Of a stretch of 64,000 nucleotides of DNA, positions 26,773 through 34,684 are shown piece by piece. Every line of letters starts with the position of its first letter. Position 1 is the stretch's first letter. The DNA is taken from the NCBI RefSeq assembly GCF_004521915.1, contig NZ_SDKD01000003.1:219314-283313 (forward strand), read 5' to 3'. This DNA comes from Brevibacillus migulae (GTDB lineage Bacteria > Bacillota > Bacilli > Brevibacillales > Brevibacillaceae). The notes beneath the pieces are model-generated. The model had not been told where the DNA came from. It was given only the letters and a program-made list of their open reading frames with translations, and did not search any database. The position numbers and the translations under genes were made by a program.

Positions 26773-27565
26773 TCGGCAGTATGACGAGAAGGAGCTGGAA
26801 AAGAGCTGGCTGCTCAGCTACAGCGACCTTTTTACCCTGTTGTTTGTCATCATCCTGATCATCGCGGCATCCCACAGTTCTTCCATCGAGGCCAGGTTGG
26901 ATGAAGTGAAAAAGGCAGAGGCGAAGCAGCAGGCAGAGCTAAAAGAAGCAGTGGAAAGCAAAGACATCCTGTCGCTGCAAAAGCTGGAACTGCAGCGGGA
27001 CATTGCCTTTCTGGAAGGGAAGCGGGACGGGCTCTTACAAGAGACGAATACCCCGTTGCCTACGTTGCCCAGCCAACAGCAGCAGCAGGCAAAGTCTGAG
27101 GAGAACGCGTCCAAACCCGACATGGATACGGTCCGCAATCAGCTGGCGGCTGCCTTGCAGGAGCTGAACGTCAGCTTTGAAGAGACCCCGCAAGGACTGA
27201 TGGTACGTCTGCCGGAAAACATCCTGTTCTCGAGCGGCTCGGCTGATCTGGGCGAGGAGGGGAAAGAAGCGATTGGCAAAATTGCGACGGTCCTAAGCCG
27301 TTTCCAGCATCCTGTACGCATCGAGGGCTACACGGATGATGTTCCCGTGAAAAACAGCAAGTATTCATCCAACTGGGAGCTGTCCTCGGCGCGTGCCATC
27401 GCGGTGATGCGGGAGATGGTGGACCAGCACGGTTTGGCTGCATCCCGGTTCATGATCGCAGGCTGGGGCGAATACAATCCGCTTGTTGATAACTCCAATG
27501 AAGAAAACCGTGCCCGCAACCGTCGCGTGGAAATGGTGATATTGGCCGATACAGGGAATCCGTAA
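26762..27565 (+). CDS. motB: MotB-like stator protein with OmpA domain
   Basis: A 267-residue protein. The single membrane helix follows WLLSYSDLFTLLFVIILIIA, with Asp22 in the place of the ion-binding aspartate of MotB. A coiled-coil linker covers about 45-95, then a peptidoglycan-binding OmpA domain about 140-265 (FSSGSADLGEEGKEAI, EGYTDDVPV, NWELSSARAIAVM, NRRVEM). It anchors the stator to the cell wall. It is translationally coupled to motA. Whether it uses protons or sodium is open. Confidence 0.9.
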   Translation: MLDDRQYDEKELEKSWLLSYSDLFTLLFVIILIIAASHSSSIEARLDEVKKAEAKQQAELKEAVESKDILSLQKLELQRDIAFLEGKRDGLLQETNTPLPTLPSQQQQQAKSEENASKPDMDTVRNQLAAALQELNVSFEETPQGLMVRLPENILFSSGSADLGEEGKEAIGKIATVLSRFQHPVRIEGYTDDVPVKNSKYSSNWELSSARAIAVMREMVDQHGLAASRFMIAGWGEYNPLVDNSNEENRARNRRVEMVILADTGNP

Positions 27566-27590
27566 ATACGCGGATTCTCTTTTCTTTTGC
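27556..27590 (+). terminator. possible terminator after motB
   Basis: AATCCG and CGGATT pair around a short loop at the motB stop and are followed by CTCTTTTCTTTT. The stem is only six base pairs, so confidence is modest. Confidence 0.45.
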
Positions 27591-27790
27591 CATAAACAAA
27601 CCACAATTGCAATAAAAATTATTTTTCTAGTAAAAATATTCAAAAAAGGCAGGAAATAAGAAAGAAAAAAGCGAACTTTGTTGTTCTATGGAAGTCATTT
27701 GTTTCGTAAAACAATAGAAATGGGAGGGAAATCGTGAAGCGTAAACCATCCATTTCTTGTGAAAGCGGAACGGGTGTCGATATCCCCAGC

Positions 27791-27866
27791 TTGTGCACAA
27801 CCTTATGTGGATAATGTGGATAAACTTGTGGAGAACGCATAAAAAACACATTTTCCATGTGGACAG
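27791..27866. promoter_or_regulatory. cluster of DnaA-box-like sequences
   Basis: Two exact DnaA boxes (TGTGGATAA, complement of TTATCCACA) stand head to tail at 27806-27814 and 27815-27823. TGTGGAGAA at 27827-27835 differs by one base. TGTGCACAA (27792-27800) and TGTGGACAG (27858-27866) differ by two. A very AT-rich stretch lies at about 27600-27660. The rest of the 27566-27925 gap holds no recognised gene except a doubtful 26-codon frame at 27734. No replication gene is near, so this is more likely a DnaA regulatory or titration site than an origin. Confidence 0.65.
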
Positions 27867-27925
27867 GTATGGGGAAAAAGAAGCAGGACTATAGAATCCG
27901 GTAGAGACGACAAGGGGGCTTTTCT

Positions 27926-28744
27926 ATGAAGATCGGAAAGAAATGGGCAACATCACTGATGCTTGTAGCGGGACTGAGCCTGGTGCTTGCAGGCTGTGGC
28001 GGCGGCTCGCAACCTGCGCAGGGCGGTCAAGCATCCACAGGCAGCCAAGCAGCGGCAGGCGGCGGTGCAGAGAAGGTTTACCAGGTAGGTACAGATGCTG
28101 CGTATCCGCCATTTGAAAAGATGGAAGCAGACAAGATTACGGGCTTTGACATCGAAGTGATCCAGGCGGTAGCCGATGCTGCGGGCATCAAGATCGAAGT
28201 GAAAAACACAGGCTGGGATCCGTTGTTTGAAGGGATTGGCAGCGGTGCTGTAGACATAGGGATCTCCGCAATCACCATTACCGATGAGCGCAAAGAGAAG
28301 TTTGACTTTTCGGAACCTTACTTTGAGGCGCATCAGTTGATCTTGCTGCCAGAGGATTCTACCGTCACCAAGCTGGCGGATCTGCAAGGCAAAAAGATCG
28401 GCGTTCAGTCTGCAACCACAGGCGAGACCGTGGTGAAAAAAGCATTCGGCGATACGTACGAAGGCATCAAGGGCTATGATGATACGCCATCCGCTGTGGA
28501 TGATTTCTTCAATGGCCGTGTAGAAGCGGTAGTAGCGGACAATGCGGTATTGCAAGACTATGCGAAGAAAATCACTGACAAAAAATACAAGCTGGTCAAA
28601 GACGATTCCTTTGAAGTAGAAAACTACGGCATCATGGTGAAAAAAGGCAACGCGGAACTGCTTGGCAAAATCAACGAAGGTCTGAAAACCATCAAGGATA
28701 ACGGCAAGCTGAAAGAGATTCACGCGAAATACTTCGGAGAATAA
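27926..28744 (+). CDS. amino-acid ABC transporter substrate-binding lipoprotein
   Basis: A 272-residue extracellular binding protein of family 3. The N-terminal signal ends in a lipobox (LVLAGC, Cys24) and is followed by a Gly/Ser/Gln-rich linker. The SBP_bac_3 domain starts at VGTDAAYPPFEKMEADKITG and shows GFDIEVIQAVADAAG, FDFSEPYFEAHQ and GVQSATTGETV. A polar or charged amino acid is the likely ligand. A permease gene follows after a 209-base gap that holds a repeat. No ATP-binding partner gene is in the window. Confidence 0.92.
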   Translation: MKIGKKWATSLMLVAGLSLVLAGCGGGSQPAQGGQASTGSQAAAGGGAEKVYQVGTDAAYPPFEKMEADKITGFDIEVIQAVADAAGIKIEVKNTGWDPLFEGIGSGAVDIGISAITITDERKEKFDFSEPYFEAHQLILLPEDSTVTKLADLQGKKIGVQSATTGETVVKKAFGDTYEGIKGYDDTPSAVDDFFNGRVEAVVADNAVLQDYAKKITDKKYKLVKDDSFEVENYGIMVKKGNAELLGKINEGLKTIKDNGKLKEIHAKYFGE

Positions 28745-28794
28745 TCCAAGGAAACGCAGGACGGGTGCGTCTTCGGGCGTGCCCGTTTTCTGGT

Positions 28795-28875
28795 CGATAA
28801 GAATTTATAAAATTCTCATCGACATAAGAGCAACGAAGCTCCGCCAAAGACTTGGCGTAGCCAAGTTTTTTCTAA
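28795..28875. repeat. hairpin repeat, copy B
   Basis: Two hairpins in a row. The first is CGATAAGAATTT and AAATTCTCATCG around ATA (28795-28821, one mismatch). The second is CTTGGC-GTA-GCCAAG followed by six T (28851-28870), nearly the same as copy A at 1-35. The element sits between the binding-protein gene and the permease gene, where it could reduce read-through into the permease. Confidence 0.6.
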
Positions 28876-28953
28876 CGCGATAGACCGGATCGATGATGCC
28901 GCCCGCAGTATTGGCGGTTTGCAAAAATCGATGACAGCAAGAGGAGGGGTCGA

Positions 28954-29628
28954 ATGGATTGGGGTGTAGTCTACGAATACCGTGAGCTCTTGTATCGAGG
29001 TGTGCTGAATACCATTTTGCTGACGACGGTCGCAACCGTCTGCGGGACGATCATGGGGCTGTTTATTGGACTTGGCAAGATGTCCAAAAACCCAGTGCTC
29101 AGAGTCCCTGCATCTATTTACGTTGAGGTGTTCCGTGGAACGCCGATGTTTGTCCAGATCTTGTTGATTCACTTTTCCCTCATCCCGGCCATTTGGCGGA
29201 CGTTTTTCCCAGATGCGGATATCCCGACAGCGCTGTTCTCAGGCTTTGTTGCCCTTTCCTTGAATGCGGCCGCTTATATCGCGGAGATTTTTCGGGCAGG
29301 GATTCAATCCGTCGATCCCGGGCAGATGGAGGCGGCGCGTTCGCTTGGCATGACCAGGGGAATGGCAATGCGCATCATCATCATTCCGCAGGCCTTCCTG
29401 CGAATGCTGCCAGCGCTTGGAAACGAGTTTATTGCCCTTTTAAAGGATTCATCATTGCTGGCAGTGATTGCAACCGAGGAGCTTGGGTATTTTGCCTTTA
29501 GCGTGGCAAAAAATACCTTTGAGAAGCTGCCTCCATACCTGACGGCTGCCGCGATTTATCTGGTGCTTACCCTCTTCCTTTCCCGGGTGGTCGTGCGGGG
29601 ACTGGAAAAGCGGTACACCCCAAAATAA
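28954..29628 (+). CDS. amino-acid ABC transporter permease
   Basis: A 224-residue HisM/GlnP-type permease. It has five predicted membrane helices and the cytoplasmic EAA loop (MEAARSLGMTRGMAMRIIII ending PQAF) that contacts the ATPase. The N-terminus carries RGVLNTILLTTVATVCGTIM, and VFRGTPMFVQILLIH is typical of polar amino-acid systems. An AGAGGAGGGG ribosome site precedes ATG 28954. It should work with the upstream binding protein; the ATPase must come from elsewhere. Confidence 0.92.
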   Translation: MDWGVVYEYRELLYRGVLNTILLTTVATVCGTIMGLFIGLGKMSKNPVLRVPASIYVEVFRGTPMFVQILLIHFSLIPAIWRTFFPDADIPTALFSGFVALSLNAAAYIAEIFRAGIQSVDPGQMEAARSLGMTRGMAMRIIIIPQAFLRMLPALGNEFIALLKDSSLLAVIATEELGYFAFSVAKNTFEKLPPYLTAAAIYLVLTLFLSRVVVRGLEKRYTPK

Positions 29629-29635
29629 GGCTGAT

Positions 29636-29664
29636 TTGACTTTCAAAATCACGTGAGCTATATT
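29636..29664 (+). promoter_or_regulatory. SigA promoter of the cold-shock gene
   Basis: TTGACT (29636-29641), a 17-base spacer and TATATT (29659-29664). It would give a leader of about 60 bases before the cold-shock protein, which contains the palindrome GTCTCATGAGAC. Confidence 0.7.
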
Positions 29665-29731
29665 CGTCTCATGAGACAAGCAACAAGCAACATCTCATAC
29701 AAGTTTGTAAACGGAAAGGAATGTATTTCGC

Positions 29732-29929
29732 ATGCAAGGTAAAGTTAAATGGTTCAACGCTGAAAAAGGTTTCGGTTTCATCGAGCGCGAAGACGGTGGC
29801 GATGTATTCGTTCACTTCTCTGCAATCAAATCGGAAGGCTTCAAAACACTCGACGAAGGACAAGCAGTTGAGTTCGATATCGTTGATGGCGACCGTGGTC
29901 CTCAAGCTGCTAACGTAGTGAAACTCTAA
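29732..29929 (+). CDS. cold-shock protein (CspA family)
   Basis: A 65-residue single cold-shock domain. The RNA-binding motifs are RNP1 KGFGFIE and RNP2 VFVHFSAI. The protein starts [20 protein letters not shown] and ends [15 protein letters not shown]. Such proteins bind single-stranded nucleic acid and keep mRNA unfolded. The gene is monocistronic, with its own promoter and a strong terminator. Confidence 0.97.
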   Translation: MQGKVKWFNAEKGFGFIEREDGGDVFVHFSAIKSEGFKTLDEGQAVEFDIVDGDRGPQAANVVKL

Positions 29930-29944
29930 TACCTACAAAACACA

Positions 29945-29980
29945 ACCCCCTGCGAGGCGAAATGCCCCAGGGGGTTTTTG
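29945..29980 (+). terminator. intrinsic terminator after the cold-shock gene
   Basis: ACCCCCTG (29945-29952) pairs with CAGGGGGT (29968-29975), followed by TTTTTG. It also separates this gene from the opposing HD-GYP gene. Confidence 0.9.
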
Positions 29981-29992
29981 CATGCTTAGCAT

Positions 29993-31072
29993 TCAACTGA
30001 TCATTTTTTCAATCGACAGTGAACGGTGCTTGCGCAAGTCAAGATACTCCTCGCCACGGCGAACCAGCGGGCGCATCGGCTCATCCACATGGATCAAGAC
30101 GACCTCTACTTGGGTGCCATCGGTAAGCATCGCCTGACAGCCTACATAGAGCGTCGCAATGTAGTTGATAAAGCGCGTCACGATTTCGGGATTCAGCAAT
30201 CCATCCAGAGTCTGCTGCCATAAAAGCTGAGCGGCTTCATAAGGAGAAGTGCGCGTCTTGTATACCCGGTCGGAGCAGATCGCATCGAAGACATCGGCGA
30301 CACCCACGATTTGGCTTTCAATGGGGATTTCTGCTCCTTTACGGCCTTGCGGATAGCCGGTGCCGTTTCGTCGTTCATGATGAAGCAGAGCGCTCTGCAC
30401 GATAACCTCGTTGGTTCCTTCCATGGAGCTAAGAATCTTGGCCCCGAGAACCGTATGCTGCTTCATGATGTCAAACTCCTCCGGGGTCAAGCGATCGGGT
30501 TTCATCAGGATGTTTTGGGGGATCAGCATCTTGCCTACGTCATGCATCAAGCCTGCCTGTCCCAAGAGAATGATCTCCTCTGGCGTCCGATCCATCAGCT
30601 TGGCGATCAGGGCGGATAAAATGCCCACATTGATGGAGTGGCGATAGGTATACTTTTCAGAGCCCTCCAGCAAATAGATCGGGGTTAAGAGCCCGGTTTC
30701 CTTCATGACCTGGTTCAAGAGAGGGAAAAAAGCATCGGTAAATTGGCGAAGCGGGGGAATATAGACCTCCGTGACCTTGGCAAACAGTTCCTTGGTCAGC
30801 GCCATGGCATTTGTATAGGTTTCCGCTGCGCCGCGTTTTGCGAGCAGTGATTCAATTTGCGTGTCTACATTCTCACTTTGCTGCAAACTGGTGAAATGCA
30901 TTTCGGATGACGCAGTGATATCCACCGCGGCAATTTTATGGGACAGGAGGAGGTTAATATCCGGGCGGGATAATACCGATCCAGCTGTCAGTAGAAGCAA
31001 GCCGTGTGCATTGAATACATCGCGGGCTAATGTTTTGCCGATCAATGAAAAAGATGTAGCTGCCTCTGCCAT
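29993..31072 (-). CDS. HD-GYP domain protein, putative cyclic-di-GMP phosphodiesterase
   Basis: A 359-residue soluble protein. An unassigned N-terminal part (1-110) precedes an HD-GYP domain: GLMHDVGKMLIP (His177-Asp178), MKQHTVLGAKIL and HHERRNGTGYPQG (GYP at 239-241). All signature residues are present, so hydrolysis of cyclic di-GMP is likely. It reads from an extended -10 promoter (TGGTATAAT on the minus strand, about 31125-31133) and has a GGAGGAATTG ribosome site. Confidence 0.88.
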   Translation of the reverse strand: MAEAATSFSLIGKTLARDVFNAHGLLLLTAGSVLSRPDINLLLSHKIAAVDITASSEMHFTSLQQSENVDTQIESLLAKRGAAETYTNAMALTKELFAKVTEVYIPPLRQFTDAFFPLLNQVMKETGLLTPIYLLEGSEKYTYRHSINVGILSALIAKLMDRTPEEIILLGQAGLMHDVGKMLIPQNILMKPDRLTPEEFDIMKQHTVLGAKILSSMEGTNEVIVQSALLHHERRNGTGYPQGRKGAEIPIESQIVGVADVFDAICSDRVYKTRTSPYEAAQLLWQQTLDGLLNPEIVTRFINYIATLYVGCQAMLTDGTQVEVVLIHVDEPMRPLVRRGEEYLDLRKHRSLSIEKMIS

Positions 31073-31291
31073 GCTACAATTCCTCCAACCACATTAATAG
31101 GACGAGACTGAATGACTAGGCCCATTATACCATATGTTGTCAAAAAACAGGGAAGGCTTTTCCTTTATGGAATTTTCTTGAAGTTCAATGTGTAAGATGT
31201 AAAAAGATTGTGAAATATTTTTGGGCAAGAAGGAGGGTTTTCTTAACGAACGGCGAATGTATATTTGCATAGACGGAAGGAGGTTTTGCCC

Positions 31292-31837
31292 ATGAACTTC
31301 AACATTCGTGGTGAAAACATGCAGGTTACCGAAGCACTCCGAGATTATGTGGAAAAGAAGATCGGTCGTCTCGATCGCTACTTCGAAAGTCCACTGCCAA
31401 CCGACGTACATGTAACCCTTCGAGTCCTCCGTGGTGAATCGACGATCGAGGTAACGATCCCGCTCACCGGCGTAATCATCCGAGCTGAAGAGACACATGA
31501 TGACATGTATGCAGCCATTGATCTTGTTGTCGAAAAGCTGGAGCGTCAGATGCGCAAACACAAAACAAAGTTGATCCGCAAAGCAAGAGTGGACAACAGT
31601 CGCGGTTTAGTAAGAGAAGCCGAGCCAGTCGCGGTCGCCGATTATTTGGAAGATGTCGAGATTGATATCGTGCGTACCAAGCGTTTTGACTTGAAACCGA
31701 TGGATGCGGAAGAGGCTGTCATGCAGATGGATATGCTGGGCCACAGTTTCTTCGTCTTCCAAAATTCCGACACCAGTGATGTCAATGTGGTATACCGCCG
31801 TCATGATGGGCGATATGGTTTGATCGAACCGAAATAA
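31292..31837 (+). CDS. hpf: long-form ribosome hibernation promoting factor
   Basis: A 181-residue protein. The N-terminal S30AE domain has MNFNIRGENMQVTEALRDYV, GRLDRYFE and DMYAAIDLVVEKLERQMRKH. The C-terminal dimerisation domain (about 125-181) has VRTKRFDLKPMDAEEAVMQM and GHSFFVFQN. Long HPF joins two 70S ribosomes into inactive 100S pairs in stationary phase. I used ATG 31292 with GGAAGGAGG eight bases upstream; the frame reaches back to 31265 but lacks a ribosome site there. It precedes secA as in B. subtilis (yvyD). Confidence 0.96.
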   Translation: MNFNIRGENMQVTEALRDYVEKKIGRLDRYFESPLPTDVHVTLRVLRGESTIEVTIPLTGVIIRAEETHDDMYAAIDLVVEKLERQMRKHKTKLIRKARVDNSRGLVREAEPVAVADYLEDVEIDIVRTKRFDLKPMDAEEAVMQMDMLGHSFFVFQNSDTSDVNVVYRRHDGRYGLIEPK

Positions 31838-31850
31838 ATCCGCATACAGC

Positions 31851-31880
31851 AGGGGAGTTGTGATGAGCAACTCCCCTTTA
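31851..31880 (+). terminator. intrinsic terminator after hpf
   Basis: AGGGGAGTTG pairs with CAACTCCCCT around a 7-base loop, followed by TTTA. Confidence 0.8.
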
Positions 31881-31881
31881 C

Positions 31882-31911
31882 TTGTGCATATGCGGCTTGA
31901 TTTGTTAGAAT
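31882..31911 (+). promoter_or_regulatory. SigA promoter of secA
   Basis: TTGTGC (31882-31887), an 18-base spacer and TAGAAT (31906-31911). It lies directly after the hpf terminator. Confidence 0.6.
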
Positions 31912-31976
31912 AGATCTTTAGAGAATGAGAATAGGTGCTCAAACGGTCTTCCCCGAGGAAGGAAGGAGTGTCCCGC

Positions 31977-34499
31977 ATGTTAGGGCTTGTGAAAAAGATA
32001 TTTGGAGATAGTAACGAACGCGAAGTAAAAAAGATGTTCAAGCGTGTTGAAAAAATTAACGCACTTGAGCCTGAGATTGCGGCATTGACCGATGCCCAAT
32101 TGAGAGAAAAAACAGAGATCTTCAAAACCAGACTCGCTCAGGGCGAAAAGCTGGATGATATTTTGAACGAGGCGTTTGCGGTCTGCCGCGAAGCGTCCAA
32201 ACGTGTGCTGGGCATGCGTCACTACGATGTGCAAATGATCGGTGGTATGGTCCTGCAGGAAGGGCGCATTGCCGAGATGAAAACAGGTGAAGGGAAAACG
32301 CTCGTGGCGACCCTGGCAACCTATCTGAACGCGTTGCAAGGCAAGGGCGTCCACGTTGTTACTGTGAACGAGTACTTGGCGGAGCGCGACTCGCAGACGA
32401 TGGGTGAGCTGTACAACTTTTTAGGGCTCACGGTCGGGTTGAACAAACACGGCTTGACTCCCGAAGAAAAGCGGGAAGCCTACCTTTGCGATATTACGTA
32501 CGGTACGAACAACGAATTCGGGTTTGACTACCTGCGTGACAACATGGTGCTCTACAAGGAGCAAATGGTGCAGCGGCCGCTCTATTTCGCGATTGTGGAC
32601 GAGGTGGACAGCATCCTGATCGACGAAGCGCGCACACCGCTGATCATCTCGGGTGCAGCCAACCGTTCGACGGAGCTGTATTACATCTGCGCTCACTTTG
32701 TGAAACGTCTGGAAGAGGAAAAGGATTACACGATTGATGAGAAGCTGAAGATCGTGAACTTGACCGATGAGGGTGTGAGCAAGGTTGAAGCTGCGTTCAA
32801 CATCGACAACCTGTATGACACAGCACATATGACGCTGAACCACCACATCATGGCAGCCCTCAAGGCACAGGCCATCTTCAAGCGCGACGTAGACTATGTC
32901 GTGCAAGATGGCGAGGTTGTCATTGTCGATGAATTTACCGGACGTTTGATGGTAGGCCGTCGTTACAGTGAAGGCCTGCATCAGGCGATCGAAGCAAAAG
33001 AAGGCTTGAAGGTGCAAAGCGAGAGCATGACGCTCGCGACCATCACCCTGCAAAACTACTTCCGGATGTACCAAAAGCTGTCCGGTATGACCGGTACGGC
33101 AAAAACCGAAGAAGAAGAGCTTAAGAAAATCTATGGCATGGACGTTGTGGTCATTCCAACGAATAAGCCGGTCATCCGTCAAGATCTCCCGGATTTGATC
33201 TACAAAACGGAAGCGGCCAAGTACCGTGCCGTAGTAAATGATATCGTGGAACGCCACAAAAAAGGACAGCCTGTGCTCGTGGGGACGATCTCCATCGAAA
33301 ACTCGGAGCGTCTTTCGCACATGCTCAAGCAAAAAGGCGTGCCGCATAACGTCTTGAACGCGAAGCAGCATGAGCGTGAGGCCGAAATCGTAGCGCGCGC
33401 CGGTCAATACGGGGCGGTCACGATCGCGACCAACATGGCGGGTCGCGGTACCGACATCAAGCTGGGCGAGGGCGTAGCAGAGATTGGCGGTCTGCATATC
33501 CTGGGTACCGAGCGCCACGAATCTCGCCGGATCGATAACCAGCTGCGCGGTCGTGCCGGACGTCAAGGAGACCCGGGTTCGTCCCAGTTCTTCCTCTCCC
33601 TGCAGGATGAGCTGATGCGCCGTTTCGGAGCGGAGAACATCATGAACATGATGGATCGCCTCGGGATGGAGGAAGATGTGCCGATCGAGAGCCGTCTGGT
33701 ATCCCGTGCGGTGGAGCAAGCCCAGAAGCGTGTGGAAGGCTCCAACTTCGATGCGCGGAAAGTAGTCCTGCAGTACGACGATGTAATGAACCAGCAGCGC
33801 GAAGTGATTTACAAGCAGCGCCGCGATATTTTGGAGCGCGAGGACATGAGCGACATCGCCCTGGGCATGATCAACAGTGTGGTCGAGCGCAATGTGACAG
33901 CTTACTGCCCGAAAGAAGAAGTGCCGGAGGACTGGGATCTGCAAGGGCTGGTCGATGCCGCGACCAACACTTATCTGCCAGAGGACTCCATTACGGTCTC
34001 TCAATTGAGGGGCAAAGAAGCAGAGGAAATCCTCGAATTCCTCAAAGAGCAAGTCGAGAATCATTACAGACAGCGTGAAGCGCAGATCGGCGAGATGATG
34101 CGCGAATTTGAAAAAGTCGTGATTCTGCGTGCGGTCGACAGCAAATGGATGGACCATATCGATGCGATGGAACAGCTGCGCCAAGGGATCCATCTGCGTG
34201 CGTATGGACAAAACGATCCATTGCGTGAATACCAATTTGAAGGCTATGAAATGTTCCAAAACATGATCGCTGCGGTTGAGGAAGAAGTGACGATGTACCT
34301 GATGAAGGCCGAGGTCAACCAAAACCTGGAGCGTCAGGAAGTCATCAAAGGACAAGGCGCGGATCCATCTGCCCTCCAGACCTCCGGCCCATCGGAACGT
34401 CCGATTAGCGAGACTTCCGGCGATGCCGATCCGAAAAATCGGGCGCAACGTCGTGCGGAGGAGCAGGAACGCAAGCGTGGCGGCAAGAAAAGCAAATAA
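31977..34499 (+). CDS. secA: protein translocase ATPase SecA
   Basis: An 840-residue SecA. Walker A is MKTGEGKTL near residue 104; the DEVDS box follows ([20 protein letters not shown]); the second motor domain has [13 protein letters not shown] and [16 protein letters not shown]. It drives export of unfolded proteins through SecYEG. ATG 31977 follows AAGGAAGGAG; the frame continues to GTG 31935 but the family start is at [10 protein letters not shown]. The C-terminus ends in basic [17 protein letters not shown] and lacks the usual zinc-binding CxCxSG tail of many SecA proteins. Confidence 0.98.
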   Translation: MLGLVKKIFGDSNEREVKKMFKRVEKINALEPEIAALTDAQLREKTEIFKTRLAQGEKLDDILNEAFAVCREASKRVLGMRHYDVQMIGGMVLQEGRIAEMKTGEGKTLVATLATYLNALQGKGVHVVTVNEYLAERDSQTMGELYNFLGLTVGLNKHGLTPEEKREAYLCDITYGTNNEFGFDYLRDNMVLYKEQMVQRPLYFAIVDEVDSILIDEARTPLIISGAANRSTELYYICAHFVKRLEEEKDYTIDEKLKIVNLTDEGVSKVEAAFNIDNLYDTAHMTLNHHIMAALKAQAIFKRDVDYVVQDGEVVIVDEFTGRLMVGRRYSEGLHQAIEAKEGLKVQSESMTLATITLQNYFRMYQKLSGMTGTAKTEEEELKKIYGMDVVVIPTNKPVIRQDLPDLIYKTEAAKYRAVVNDIVERHKKGQPVLVGTISIENSERLSHMLKQKGVPHNVLNAKQHEREAEIVARAGQYGAVTIATNMAGRGTDIKLGEGVAEIGGLHILGTERHESRRIDNQLRGRAGRQGDPGSSQFFLSLQDELMRRFGAENIMNMMDRLGMEEDVPIESRLVSRAVEQAQKRVEGSNFDARKVVLQYDDVMNQQREVIYKQRRDILEREDMSDIALGMINSVVERNVTAYCPKEEVPEDWDLQGLVDAATNTYLPEDSITVSQLRGKEAEEILEFLKEQVENHYRQREAQIGEMMREFEKVVILRAVDSKWMDHIDAMEQLRQGIHLRAYGQNDPLREYQFEGYEMFQNMIAAVEEEVTMYLMKAEVNQNLERQEVIKGQGADPSALQTSGPSERPISETSGDADPKNRAQRRAEEQERKRGGKKSK

Positions 34500-34510
34500 G
34501 CAATGACGAG

Positions 34511-34546
34511 AAGCATCCTTTCTTCGACAGAGAGGATGCTTTTTTG
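34511..34546 (+). terminator. intrinsic terminator after secA
   Basis: AAGCATCC (34511-34518) pairs with GGATGCTT (34534-34541), followed by a T run. Confidence 0.85.
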
Positions 34547-34684
34547 TTGTTTTTACGTGTAAAAAAGTCTTGCGCTGTCAGTTCATAGGGGAAAGAAACG
34601 AACGCTTTTTCTGGAAAAAGGTGTGAAATTTCTATACATTTTTATCTAAGGACAAGCGTATTGATACGAAATGGAGGAATAGCC

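Noticed and set aside
27791..27866. The DnaA boxes as a chromosomal origin
   Set aside because: No dnaA, dnaN, rpmH, gidA or parAB genes are near and the gene context is that of the flagellar/secA region; a regulatory or titration cluster fits better.
32421..34448. A 675-codon open frame on the minus strand opposite secA
   Set aside because: It mirrors the GC-biased third positions of secA, has no ribosome site or recognisable family, and secA is certain.
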